Positions 1-7,516 of a stretch of DNA of 64,000 nucleotides are shown here, in pieces. The notes below the pieces were generated by a model. The model did not search any database, had not been told where the DNA came from, and saw only the letters and a program-made list of their open reading frames with translations. The position numbers were made by a program, and so were the translations under genes. Origin of the DNA: Leuconostoc holzapfelii (GTDB taxonomy: Bacteria > Bacillota > Bacilli > Lactobacillales > Lactobacillaceae); assembly GCF_012396485.1 (NCBI RefSeq), contig NZ_JAAXPO010000007.1:24556-88555 (forward strand), given 5' to 3'. Within the stretch, counting starts at the first letter, position 1. Each line of letters starts with the position of its first letter.

Positions 1-125
1 TCGTCACAACGCAACGTCAAGGCCGTCTGGTTTTGTATTGCCTCAGTGATTCGCATATTTTAATTTTGTTAGATAATGCTTTAAAGCACGTAGATCATGT
101 CTTTCATCACGATGTCGTCAACTAA
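1..125 (+). CDS. ArsR/SmtB-family regulator, C-terminal fragment
   Basis: Only the 3' end is in the window (reading frame from base 3, stop TAA at 123-125). The last 40 residues include QGRLVLYCLSDSHILILLD followed by NALKHVDHVFHH. This matches the winged-helix beta hairpin and the final alpha-5 helix of ArsR/SmtB metal-sensing repressors, where the Asp-x-His and distal His residues form the alpha-5 metal site of CzrA/SmtB-type proteins. The metal (Zn, Cd, Co) cannot be told. Its target, usually an adjacent transporter, would lie outside the window to the left. Family call is good; the gene is cut by the window edge. Confidence 0.72.
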   Translation, partial: VTTQRQGRLVLYCLSDSHILILLDNALKHVDHVFHHDVVN

Positions 126-148
126 TTGGGCAAATTTAGAAAAAGGGG

Positions 149-177
149 TTGACGAACTTGTTAATTCTTGGTATTCT
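149..177 (+). promoter_or_regulatory. promoter of tRNA-Leu
   Basis: TTGACG at 149-154, a 17-nt spacer, then TATTCT at 172-177 give a good sigma-70 promoter ending about 41 nt before the tRNA. Confidence 0.7.
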
Positions 178-218
178 TATATAGTTGTTTGATACGAAAA
201 AACAACACAAGAATACAT

Positions 219-302
219 GCCGTTGTGGCGGAATTGGCAGACGCGCTGGACTCAAAATCCAGTGGTGGCAACACCGTGTGGGTTCGACTCCCACCGACGG
301 CA
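219..302 (+). tRNA. tRNA-Leu (anticodon CAA)
   Basis: The acceptor stem GCCGTTG pairs with CGACGGC and ends in discriminator A at 302. The anticodon stem CTGGA/TCCAG encloses the loop CTCAAAA, giving anticodon CAA, which reads UUG. The T arm contains GGTTCGACTCC and a long class II variable arm is present, as in tRNA-Leu. CCA is not encoded. The gene stands alone between its own promoter and terminator. Confidence 0.95.
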
Positions 303-308
303 TCTTAA

Positions 309-338
309 AAAGCTACCTCATTTAGAGGTAGCTTTTTT
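309..338 (+). terminator. terminator of tRNA-Leu
   Basis: Perfect 9-bp stem AGCTACCTC/GAGGTAGCT with a 5-nt loop, then a run of six T. Confidence 0.85.
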
Positions 339-356
339 GTTGTGTTAAAAGTCATT

Positions 357-387
357 AAAAAGCACGCCGAGTGACGGCGTGCTTTTA
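357..387 (-). terminator. terminator of the DUF2075 gene
   Basis: 9-bp stem AGCACGCCG/CGGCGTGCT at 361-369/375-383 with A- and T-runs on both sides. On the minus strand it overlaps the stop codon of the DUF2075 gene. Confidence 0.8.
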
Positions 388-1548
388 TTTGGCTTGCAGT
401 GCCAACAGACGTTGACGCAACGCGTCATCATAAGCGGTGAGGTAAAGACCGTACTTGCCGCGTTTGATCAGGACGTTTAAGACATTGGCAATAAAGTCTT
501 GGTATTGTGCTGCTGTGAATTGCATATCTTGGCGCTTTTTAAAAATTTCCTTGTGGGAATATTTTTCTGGGATAATCGTCATTTTATCGGTTTTGGGATC
601 ATAACCAAAAGATGGCCCAATAATCATGCCGACATAGTTCAAATCAAAGCCTTGCAAGGTATAAATTGTGCCGACTTGGGTAATAGATGATTCGCGCTTC
701 GCCCAGTGTGTGCGCTGTGGATCCCATTCATCCCATGGCAAGGAAAAGGTGTCCATTTCGACATTGTGGCGCCCATCAATGCGTGGAAAACCAGAAGTGG
801 CCACGACACGGCTCAGGCCAACGGCTTGGTTTTGTGCTTTGATTTTCTCATAGAGTTCACCGGCAGTGGCAAACACTTCAAATTCAAACGGACTATCATT
901 TGGGAACGGGGTTAGTGGCTGTTGGGCCGTCAGGCGATCCAGCCAGTCCACTTGTGCCGGGCTAGCCACCATCCGATACTGGAAATCTAGATCAAATTGA
1001 CGATGAGGGTGTTGGCTGATCGTTTTGCGTAGTAAGTCATGTGACCAATACATTTTGGATTGGAAGACTTGATTGAAATCGTAGACAACGACAACAACTT
1101 TGGCAAGGTTCATCAGATCAGTTAACTGATTGTTACCGCGGTAATGCGCGTATGGTTCAGATTTTGAGTAGAGAAGATGCGCTTCATCAACAAAAATCAC
1201 ATCATATTGGCGATGATTTTTCTGAGCGTCGTTGATTAGTGCCGTGGGCCGGCGGATGGCTTTGGGATTCAGGCCGGGGAATGCTTTGGCCATATCTTGG
1301 TACGCCTTATATAATTCGGGATGGTTGACAACAAGGGCGGTTTTAAATCGCTTGTCTGTCATGTATTGTTTCACCAATTGCATCAGCACCACGGATTTAC
1401 CAGTCCCAGCGGCGCCTTGTATAACCGCTACGGCATGGTCTTTTTTGTCTAGGTGTTGTGCAATGTAAGTGTTCATGTCGGCAATGACATGTTGTTGCTC
1501 ATCAGAAAGGTTATCAATCAGAAATTGTTCTTTTAATATTTTATTCAT
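385..1548 (-). CDS. DUF2075-family P-loop ATPase/helicase-like protein
   Basis: 387 residues. A Walker A motif GAAGTGKS lies at residues 45-52, a Walker B/DEAH-type box VIFVDEAHLL at about 117-126, and a late motif TIYTLQGFDLNYVG resembles superfamily 1 helicase motif V/VI. This is the layout of DUF2075 proteins (related to the Schlafen group 3 helicase domain), which are cytoplasmic ATPases of unclear role. No nuclease domain is visible, unlike some relatives that carry a GIY-YIG domain. The start has a GGAG ribosome site nine bases upstream. It is a single gene, convergent with the tRNA unit and divergent from the glycosyltransferase. The family is clear; the function is unknown. Confidence 0.82.
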   Translation of the reverse strand: MNKILKEQFLIDNLSDEQQHVIADMNTYIAQHLDKKDHAVAVIQGAAGTGKSVVLMQLVKQYMTDKRFKTALVVNHPELYKAYQDMAKAFPGLNPKAIRRPTALINDAQKNHRQYDVIFVDEAHLLYSKSEPYAHYRGNNQLTDLMNLAKVVVVVYDFNQVFQSKMYWSHDLLRKTISQHPHRQFDLDFQYRMVASPAQVDWLDRLTAQQPLTPFPNDSPFEFEVFATAGELYEKIKAQNQAVGLSRVVATSGFPRIDGRHNVEMDTFSLPWDEWDPQRTHWAKRESSITQVGTIYTLQGFDLNYVGMIIGPSFGYDPKTDKMTIIPEKYSHKEIFKKRQDMQFTAAQYQDFIANVLNVLIKRGKYGLYLTAYDDALRQRLLALQAK

Positions 1549-1619
1549 GTTTTCGGCTCCAATGCCCCTTATTATACTATAGTTGGCTTTCTTGGTGCGA
1601 TGGCCGCATTAAAATTGTG

Positions 1620-1632
1620 TATAATATAAGTT
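1620..1632 (+). promoter_or_regulatory. -10 box immediately before the GT8 start codon
   Basis: TATAAT at 1620-1625 is only 7 nt upstream of ATG 1633, so transcription would begin at or within one or two bases of the start codon. No ribosome site lies before it and an in-frame stop (TAA 1627-1629) blocks any upstream start. No convincing -35 is seen. Confidence 0.5.
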
Positions 1633-2496
1633 ATGAATAGAGATAATTTGGGACAAAATCGCCTCACGGGAGAGTCAATCAATGTTCTAGTGACGGTAGA
1701 TGCTAACTACATTAAACCGTTAAAAGTACTGTTATTTTCACTTCAACAAAACAATCGTCAGCAGGCTTTTGATATTTGGTTGTTGCATGCTGGCATTACG
1801 GATGAAGCATTATCGGCACTGGCTAATTTTGTTGCGCAGTTGGGGTTTACATTACATGTGATAAAAGTTGACATGACGTTATGGGATGCTGCGCCAACGT
1901 TCAAACAATACCCACCAGAAATGTATTTCCGCCTACTTTGTGGCGCCTATTTACCAGCAACGCTCAAACGGGTCATCTATCTTGATCCAGATATTTTGGT
2001 CATTAACCCCATTAAACCGTTATATGATTTACCATTAAACACACATATGATGGCTGCGGCAAGTCATATGGGATTGACCGGCATTACGCAAACGATTAAT
2101 CACGTGCGTTTAGGCACGAAACAGGCTTATTTTAATTCAGGTGTGATGTTGATGGATCTTGACAAAATGCGAGCGCGTATCCACTTAACAGATATTTTGG
2201 ATGTCATTACGAAACGGGGCAAAGAATTAATTTTACCCGACCAAGATATTTTAAATTTCTTATACGGGGAGGAAATTTTGCCGTTACCTGAAGAGATTTG
2301 GAATTATGATACCCGCGATAACATCGTCCACTTTGCTAAAAGTCTTGGCGAGGTCGATATGCAATGGGTGATTAAAAATACAGTAATTTTGCATTTTTGT
2401 GGCCGACCAAAACCTTGGGAAAAAGGTGGCATGAATCGCTACGCAGTGCTTTATCAGCATTATGAACAGTTACTTTATCACGCCTTTGGTGATTAA
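1633..2496 (+). CDS. glycosyltransferase family 8 protein
   Basis: 287 residues. It has a GT-A fold N-terminus (INVLVTVDANYIKPLKV), the metal/UDP-sugar binding DxD motif in VIYLDPDILV (about 114-123), the acceptor-side block YFNSGVMLMDL, PDQDILNFLYG and a C-terminal HFCGRPKPW, all in the GT8 order seen in GspA/LgtC-like enzymes. These transfer hexose from UDP-sugar to a saccharide or cell-wall acceptor in the cytoplasm. The specific donor and acceptor cannot be told. The first ~16 residues (MNRDNLGQNRLTGES) precede the usual GT8 start; ATG 1633 is the only ATG available and probably sits on a leaderless transcript. It stands alone and ends in a strong bidirectional terminator. Confidence 0.88.
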   Translation: MNRDNLGQNRLTGESINVLVTVDANYIKPLKVLLFSLQQNNRQQAFDIWLLHAGITDEALSALANFVAQLGFTLHVIKVDMTLWDAAPTFKQYPPEMYFRLLCGAYLPATLKRVIYLDPDILVINPIKPLYDLPLNTHMMAAASHMGLTGITQTINHVRLGTKQAYFNSGVMLMDLDKMRARIHLTDILDVITKRGKELILPDQDILNFLYGEEILPLPEEIWNYDTRDNIVHFAKSLGEVDMQWVIKNTVILHFCGRPKPWEKGGMNRYAVLYQHYEQLLYHAFGD

Positions 2497-2535
2497 AAAA
2501 CAGCCGCTTGACGTTTCGTCAAGCGGCTGTTTTTA
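2496..2535. terminator. bidirectional terminator
   Basis: Perfect long hairpin with core CAGCCGCTTGACG/CGTCAAGCGGCTG and a 3-nt loop. A-run on the left and T-run on the right serve the convergent glycosyltransferase and small-protein genes. Confidence 0.9.
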
Positions 2536-2742
2536 TGCAGACCATTCATTTGTCTGAAAATCAGTCAAAATTCGGTCAAATTCAACTATTTGTGCATCGT
2601 TAGGGAGATGATGGGCGTGTCGGAAGTCCTCCCAAAGCTGCTGAACACGTGCAGGGACATGCTCTAATGCCGTATCTCCTGTCGCTTGGCCGTAAACGTC
2701 GCGACTCCATTCAGTGCTAATATTGTATTCCAGTCCAGTCAT
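2533..2742 (-). CDS. small acidic protein of unknown function (69 aa)
   Basis: Reads MTGLEYNISTEWSRDV from ATG at 2742-2740, with AAGGGT nine bases upstream as a weak ribosome site. A longer reading from 2835 would add a hydrophobic, AT-rich, unlikely N-terminus, so the inner ATG is preferred. The protein has no signal peptide, no membrane segment and no motif I recognise; it is rich in Asp/Glu (QLWEDFRHAHH and DRILTDFQTNEWSA). It ends in a shared terminator with the convergent gene, which supports a real transcript. Function unknown. Confidence 0.5.
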   Translation of the reverse strand: MTGLEYNISTEWSRDVYGQATGDTALEHVPARVQQLWEDFRHAHHLPNDAQIVEFDRILTDFQTNEWSA

Positions 2743-2925
2743 ATCTTCAATACCCTTAGTGTTAAAATTTGTTAGATATATAATATAACATATAAAATTT
2801 GACACGCCTATTTTTTTGCTTCCTAAAAGTAACATTTTAATAAAGTGGTCTCATATTCAAATCGTAATATCATTTTTAAAAGCGTGTTCGATGTAAATTC
2901 ACGTCAAAGATAATAATATAAACAC

Positions 2926-2954
2926 TTGAAATTATTATATCATGAGATTATAAT
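2926..2954 (+). promoter_or_regulatory. promoter of the OppA-like gene
   Basis: TTGAAA at 2926-2931, 17-nt spacer, TATAAT at 2949-2954; near-consensus sigma-70 promoter 33 nt before the start codon. Confidence 0.85.
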
Positions 2955-2987
2955 GAGATTTATCAAAAATAATAATGGGTGAAGCAA

Positions 2988-4622
2988 ATGAAGAATTGGC
3001 AAAAATATGCGGCTGGTGGCGCAGTGGTCGTCGTCGCGTTAGTTGGTACACGGGCAGCAGGACTTTGGGGTAACTCACAAGGCGGCAATCATCAGGTGTT
3101 ACATTTTTCACTACCGACGCCATTAAATGGGTTGGACACAGCAACAATCACGGATGAGTATTCGATGGATATTGCTGGTAATGCAGGGGAAGGGTTGATG
3201 CGCGCCGATAAGAACGGCACACCACAACCTGCCCAAGCGCAATCAGTCAAAGCGTCAGCAGATGGTAAAACATGGACCATTACGTTACGCCCTAATTTAA
3301 AGTGGTCAGATGGGTCAAAGCTGACAGCAGCAGATTTTGTTTATGGTTGGCAGCGTGCTAACGATCCTGCCACGAAGTCTGAATATGCCTATCTGTACAG
3401 TGGCATTAAAAATGCTGACAAAATTCAAGCTGGGCAAGCGGATAAAAAAACACTCGGCATCACCGCTAAAGGTAATGTTTTGACGGTCACATTAGAAAAG
3501 CCAATGCCACAATTTGAAAGTTTGCTGACTTTCCCGACTTTCTTCCCGCAACAGGAAAAGTTTGTGACTAAGCAGGGGAAAGGATTTGCGACGACGTCTG
3601 CTAAGTCGCTTTACAATGGGCCTTACAAATTTGAAGGTTGGCAAGGGACGAATAACGAATTTAAGTTAGTTAAAAATGATAATTATTGGGATGCCAAGCA
3701 TGTCAAGACACCAGAAATTGATTTCCAAGTGATTCAAAAGCCTGAAGTTGCCGTTCAAATGTATAAGACTGGGAAATTAGATGCGGCTTTAGTCAATACA
3801 CCCCAACTGGCCCAAGCGAATAAAGGGAATAAAGGCTACCGCGTAACGCCTCAAGCGACAACGGTCTACTTAGCTTATAACCAATCTGGCAGTGTGAAAG
3901 CTTTGACCAATGATAAAATTCGACAAGCGTTGAATTTGGCAACTAATCGGCCAGAGTTAAACGCTCAGGTCTTGTCTGGGACGTCAACATCTGCCACAAC
4001 CTTTACGCCAAAAGGCTTAAGTCAAGCCAATGGTGAAGATTTTGCAACTTATGCGAAGCAAGATTATAGCTATGATCCGACCAAAGCCCAGGCCTTGTTT
4101 AAAGCAGGGTTGGCAGAAATTGGTGCAACGTCGGTCACACTGGAAATTGAAGCTGATACGGATCGTGTGGCCAATGCCAAAGATGTTGTGAATTATTTGC
4201 AAGGCCAATGGAGTAAGGTATTACCCGGCTTGAAGGTGACGGAAAAGTTCGTGCCGTTTAAGCAGCGTTTGCAAGATGGGACGAACAAAAATTTCCAAAT
4301 TATGCTGACACAATGGGGTGCCGATTATGCTGAACCAACGACTTTCTTAGATTTGGCAGCGACAGACAATCCTAACAACTATAACCACAATAGTACCCCA
4401 GCTTACGATGCCTTATTGGCAAAGGCTACCGGGGTTGACGCGACAAATGATTCGCAACGCGCAGTTGACGAACAAGGCATGGAGAAAATTATCCATGAAC
4501 AGGCCTTGCTCAACCCGCTTTATTATCAAGCGCAACCTGAGCTGGTCAATCCACAGATTTCTGGTTTCTATCACCATGCTGTGGGTGTCCCACTTGATTT
4601 TAAAACAGCCGTGCGTCAATAA
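2988..4622 (+). CDS. oppA: peptide ABC transporter substrate-binding protein (OppA/DppE family)
   Basis: About 544 residues of the SBP_bac_5 type. Recognisable blocks are EYSMDIAGNAGEGLM, DGKTWTITLRPNLKWSDG, LTAADFVYGWQRANDP, SLYNGPYKFEGW and NPLYYQAQPELVNP. It would bind oligopeptides outside the membrane and deliver them to an Opp permease, but no permease or ATPase genes are adjacent, so it is an orphan receptor. The N-terminus has a single hydrophobic segment (AAGGAVVVVALVG) but no lipobox Cys, so it would be membrane-anchored or secreted rather than lipidated. ATG 2988 is preferred over GTG 2979 because of GGGTGA upstream; both are in frame. Substrate specificity is unknown. Confidence 0.87.
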   Translation: MKNWQKYAAGGAVVVVALVGTRAAGLWGNSQGGNHQVLHFSLPTPLNGLDTATITDEYSMDIAGNAGEGLMRADKNGTPQPAQAQSVKASADGKTWTITLRPNLKWSDGSKLTAADFVYGWQRANDPATKSEYAYLYSGIKNADKIQAGQADKKTLGITAKGNVLTVTLEKPMPQFESLLTFPTFFPQQEKFVTKQGKGFATTSAKSLYNGPYKFEGWQGTNNEFKLVKNDNYWDAKHVKTPEIDFQVIQKPEVAVQMYKTGKLDAALVNTPQLAQANKGNKGYRVTPQATTVYLAYNQSGSVKALTNDKIRQALNLATNRPELNAQVLSGTSTSATTFTPKGLSQANGEDFATYAKQDYSYDPTKAQALFKAGLAEIGATSVTLEIEADTDRVANAKDVVNYLQGQWSKVLPGLKVTEKFVPFKQRLQDGTNKNFQIMLTQWGADYAEPTTFLDLAATDNPNNYNHNSTPAYDALLAKATGVDATNDSQRAVDEQGMEKIIHEQALLNPLYYQAQPELVNPQISGFYHHAVGVPLDFKTAVRQ

Positions 4623-4626
4623 ACGA

Positions 4627-4662
4627 AAAGCACAAGTTGCCTTGGCAACTTGTGCTTTTTTT
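4627..4662 (+). terminator. terminator of the OppA-like gene
   Basis: Stem AAGCACAAGTTGCC/GGCAACTTGTGCTT with a 2-nt loop followed by a T-run. Confidence 0.88.
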
Positions 4663-4667
4663 AGGAT

Positions 4668-4803
4668 AAAAAAGGCCGTGCCTAACCAAATGTTTGGTGG
4701 CACGGCTGCTGCAATCAAATTGACCGCTTTTCCTTTAAGCGGCCAAAACGATTGAGCGATACTGTGTTGCATGACTCAAAAGTTATGACCCCCTTTCCTA
4801 GAT
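4668..4803 (-). ncRNA. candidate small RNA in the oppA-rih intergenic region
   Basis: The 300-nt gap from 4623 to 4922 contains a minus-strand unit with no open frame. It has a promoter at 4839-4811, a hairpin ACCGCTT/AAGCGGC at about 4720-4743, and a factor-independent terminator at 4706-4671 (GCCGTGCC/GGCACGGC with an inner ACCAAA/TTTGGT stem and a minus-strand U-run). The implied transcript is about 135 nt. It does not match tmRNA, SRP RNA, 6S or RNase P patterns I know. It could instead be a relic or an attenuator fragment. Confidence 0.3.
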
Positions 4804-4810
4804 TGACTAC

Positions 4811-4839
4811 AGTTTACAACCTCGTTGGGTAAAAATCAA
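4811..4839 (-). promoter_or_regulatory. candidate minus-strand promoter for the small RNA
   Basis: On the minus strand TTGATT (4839-4834), 17-nt spacer, TAAACT (4816-4811). Confidence 0.35.
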
Positions 4840-4864
4840 GGCCTTTGCTCGGAGGGGATTTTGT

Positions 4865-4922
4865 TATAATGGGGGTAACAACAGAAGATGGAGGTAAAGC
4901 GTGGCAACCACGTTCAGGACAG
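4865..4922 (+). promoter_or_regulatory. -10 box and SD-hairpin-start region of the nucleoside hydrolase
   Basis: TATAAT at 4865-4870 precedes a strong SD GGAGG at 4890-4894. The real start ATG is 28 nt further down at 4923. The gap contains the hairpin CGTGG-CAA-CCACG (4900-4912). Subtracting it leaves 15 nt. A 10-codon upstream frame (GTG 4901 to TAG 4933) overlaps the start in another phase. Confidence 0.5.
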
Positions 4923-5876
4923 ATGACAAATAGCATACCAGTAATTTTAGATACCGATCCAGGGATAGATGATGCGGCCGCAATATCGGTTTTACTCACA
5001 GATCCGCGTTTTGACGTGCGGCTTATTACCACCGTTGCCGGTAACGTGTCTGTGGCAAAAACAACCAAAAATGTGTTGAAATTAACACATTTCTTTCAAC
5101 GTGCTGATGTTGCCGTGGCACGCGGTGCCGAGAAACCGTTAATTAAACCCTATCAAGATGCTGCAAATATCCATGGCGCAAGCGGCATGGCCGGATATGA
5201 TTTTGCTGAGCCAACGACACAAATCATTCAAAAACCAGCGGTTGAAGCAATGCGTGACACATTGTTAGCAAGTCAAGAGAAGTTAACGGTGGTGGCAGTG
5301 GGAGCCTACACGAATTTAGCCATGCTCTTGCAACATTACCCTGAAGTGCAAGCTAAGATTGACCGCGTTGTGGTGATGGGCGGTAGTCTATCGGGTGGCA
5401 ACATGACTTCTGTAGCTGAATTTAATGTCTTTACAGATCCCGATGCGGCCAAAATTGTTTTTGAAAGTGGGCTAGATATTACGATGATTGGCCTAGATGT
5501 AACGCTGAAAGCCTTGTTAACGGCAGAATCCATGGTGACCTTGTCGCAGATGAATTTGACGGGTGAGATGCTGACCGGGTTGTTTCGAGCTTATGGTGAT
5601 GGGTCTATGCAAGCGGGCAAGCCGATGCATGATGTGAACACGCTATTTTATTTATTGTCACCAGAAAAGTACACAATTAAGGATTATTGGGTGGACGTTG
5701 TGACCACTGGACCGGCCATTGGTGCGACCGTTGCTGATATTCATGCCAAAACGCATCAACAGACAAATATTCATGTTGCAACTGCGATTGATGCAGCGGC
5801 GTTTAATGCGTGGTTTTTATTAGAAATTGCCAAAATTCAAGACGCGGCGATAGCCCCCGGTAAGCTTGAAAATTAG
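4923..5876 (+). CDS. ribonucleoside hydrolase (IUNH family)
   Basis: 317 residues. The N-terminal VILDTDPGIDDAAA is the calcium-binding Asp cluster that defines inosine-uridine-type nucleoside hydrolases. VVMGGSLSGGNMTSVAEFNVFTDP-type segments (about 155-185) and a late HDVNTLFYLL supply the remaining metal and ribose ligands. It cleaves the N-glycosidic bond of ribonucleosides to base plus ribose in the cytoplasm, feeding nucleoside salvage. The start is placed at ATG 4923, where homologues begin, although the SD is 28 nt upstream behind a hairpin. A second paralogue is at 40738-41694. Base preference (purine or pyrimidine) cannot be assigned. Confidence 0.88.
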   Translation: MTNSIPVILDTDPGIDDAAAISVLLTDPRFDVRLITTVAGNVSVAKTTKNVLKLTHFFQRADVAVARGAEKPLIKPYQDAANIHGASGMAGYDFAEPTTQIIQKPAVEAMRDTLLASQEKLTVVAVGAYTNLAMLLQHYPEVQAKIDRVVVMGGSLSGGNMTSVAEFNVFTDPDAAKIVFESGLDITMIGLDVTLKALLTAESMVTLSQMNLTGEMLTGLFRAYGDGSMQAGKPMHDVNTLFYLLSPEKYTIKDYWVDVVTTGPAIGATVADIHAKTHQQTNIHVATAIDAAAFNAWFLLEIAKIQDAAIAPGKLEN

Positions 5877-5952
5877 GCTTTTTTCAGGTATTCTAGTATT
5901 AGTTGTAATTGGCGCTTTTCGTGCTGCAAAAACTTGAAAATGGAGTAAGAAA

Positions 5953-6672
5953 TTGACAGTCGATGAGTTTATTTCAGCCTTGAAAAACGCTGGTATGACA
6001 TTAACCGAAAAACAGATTCAGCAATTTGAACAATACTATGCCCTCTTGGTGGCTACCAATGAACATGTCAACCTCACGGCCATTACGGAAAAAAATGATG
6101 TTTACTTAAAACATTTCTATGATTCCTTGACTGTGGCGCAGTATGAGACAGCCTTACAAGATTCGCACGGGACATTGATTGATGTTGGGACAGGGGCTGG
6201 GTTCCCATCATTACCACTTAAAATTGCCTACCCGAATTTAAACATCACAATGGTTGACGCCCTTAAAAAGCGTGTTAACTTCTTGCAAGAAGTTGTCACA
6301 ACCTTGGGTTTGTCAGGCGTGACGATTGTGCATGGTCGGGCGGAAGATATCGGTCAAGACCCAAAGTATCGTGAACAGTTTGACTTTGCGACCGCGCGTG
6401 CCGTGGCGAGAACGAGTGTCTTGGCAGAATATACGCTACCTTTTGTCAAAATTGGGGGCGAATTTCTCGTCATGAAAGGGGCTGCTGCCGAACAAGAATT
6501 AGCAGATGGCCAGCAAGCCTTAGCCACATTGGGCGGGCAGTTGCGTGACGCTTACGAATTTACTTTGCCAAACGGCGATACACGTTTTGTACAAATTGTC
6601 GCAAAAACTAAAAAAACACCAAAAAAGTATCCAAGACAAGCGGGTACCCCAAGTAAAAAGCCGATTGGATAA
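5953..6672 (+). CDS. rsmG: 16S rRNA (guanine527-N7)-methyltransferase RsmG
   Basis: 239 residues. The SAM-binding motif I is LIDVGTGAGFPSLPLKI (about 75-91), followed by VDALKKRVNFL (motif II region) and DFATARAVA, with N-terminal EHVNLTAIT and YLKHFYDSLT typical of RsmG/GidB. It methylates N7 of G527 in 16S rRNA; loss gives low-level streptomycin resistance in other bacteria. It starts with TTG 5953, supported by GGAG nine bases upstream. It lies just before parA-parB, the normal order near the replication origin in Firmicutes. Confidence 0.96.
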   Translation: MTVDEFISALKNAGMTLTEKQIQQFEQYYALLVATNEHVNLTAITEKNDVYLKHFYDSLTVAQYETALQDSHGTLIDVGTGAGFPSLPLKIAYPNLNITMVDALKKRVNFLQEVVTTLGLSGVTIVHGRAEDIGQDPKYREQFDFATARAVARTSVLAEYTLPFVKIGGEFLVMKGAAAEQELADGQQALATLGGQLRDAYEFTLPNGDTRFVQIVAKTKKTPKKYPRQAGTPSKKPIG

Positions 6673-6754
6673 GCTTGGAAAGACTACTCTGGCGCCTTTG
6701 CGTGCCAATAGAACACGCACAGATGTGTGGTAACAGAAAGGACGTCAAAACCAA

Positions 6755-7516
6755 ATGGCACAAATAATTGCATTAGCCAACCAAAAAGGTGGCGTCGGTA
6801 AAACAACGACCAGTGTTAACCTGGGGGCAGCCTTGGCGCAAGCAGGACAACGTGTCTTACTTGTAGATATCGATGCGCAAGGCAATGCCACGAGTGGGTC
6901 TGGCATTGATAAATCTGAACTTGAACGCGATAGTTATGATGTCATTGTGGACAATGTGGCTTTGCGTGATGTGATTGTGCCAACAGACAATTATGACTTG
7001 GTGCCGGCAACGATCCAACTTTCCGGCGCGGAAATCGAACTAGCCGATAAAGATGCACGCGAGTATCGTTTAAAGACGGCGTTAGCCACAGTCAATGATG
7101 ACTATGATTTTATTTTAATTGATAATCCACCGGCTTTAGGCTTACTAACAGTTAACGCCTTCACAGCAGCTGATGCGATTTTGATCCCCGTACAAACAGA
7201 ATTTTATGCGCTAGAAGGTTTGGGCCAATTATTAAATACGATTGAGTTGGTACGACAACAGTTTAACGCCGAATTAGATATCGCAGGCATTCTGTTGACC
7301 ATGTATGATGGTCGGACGAATTTGGCCAAACAAGTCGCTGAAGAAGTACGCCAGTACTTTGGGGACAAGGTGTATGACACAGTGATTCCGCGCACAGTAC
7401 GATTGAGTGAAGCGCCATCTTATGGCCAAGCAATTATTGATTTTGATCCACGTTCAGTTGGTGCACAAGTCTATACAGAATTGGCACAGGAGGTCTTGAA
7501 GCAATATGGCAACTAA
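6755..7516 (+). CDS. parA: chromosome partitioning ATPase ParA (Soj)
   Basis: 253 residues. The deviant Walker A KGGVGKTTTSVNLG starts at residue 11, then DIDAQGNATSG (A' motif), the Walker B block FILIDNPPALG and SYGQAIIDFDPRS near the C-terminus are diagnostic of ParA/Soj. With ParB it positions origins and modulates DnaA. The ribosome site AAAGGA is 12 nt upstream of ATG. Its 3' end overlaps parB by 11 nt, so the two are translationally coupled. Confidence 0.96.
   Translation: MAQIIALANQKGGVGKTTTSVNLGAALAQAGQRVLLVDIDAQGNATSGSGIDKSELERDSYDVIVDNVALRDVIVPTDNYDLVPATIQLSGAEIELADKDAREYRLKTALATVNDDYDFILIDNPPALGLLTVNAFTAADAILIPVQTEFYALEGLGQLLNTIELVRQQFNAELDIAGILLTMYDGRTNLAKQVAEEVRQYFGDKVYDTVIPRTVRLSEAPSYGQAIIDFDPRSVGAQVYTELAQEVLKQYGN

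Noticed and set aside
4413..4772. open frame of 119 codons on the minus strand across the oppA 3' end
   Set aside because: Overlaps the oppA coding end and two terminators; protein is not protein-like in family terms.
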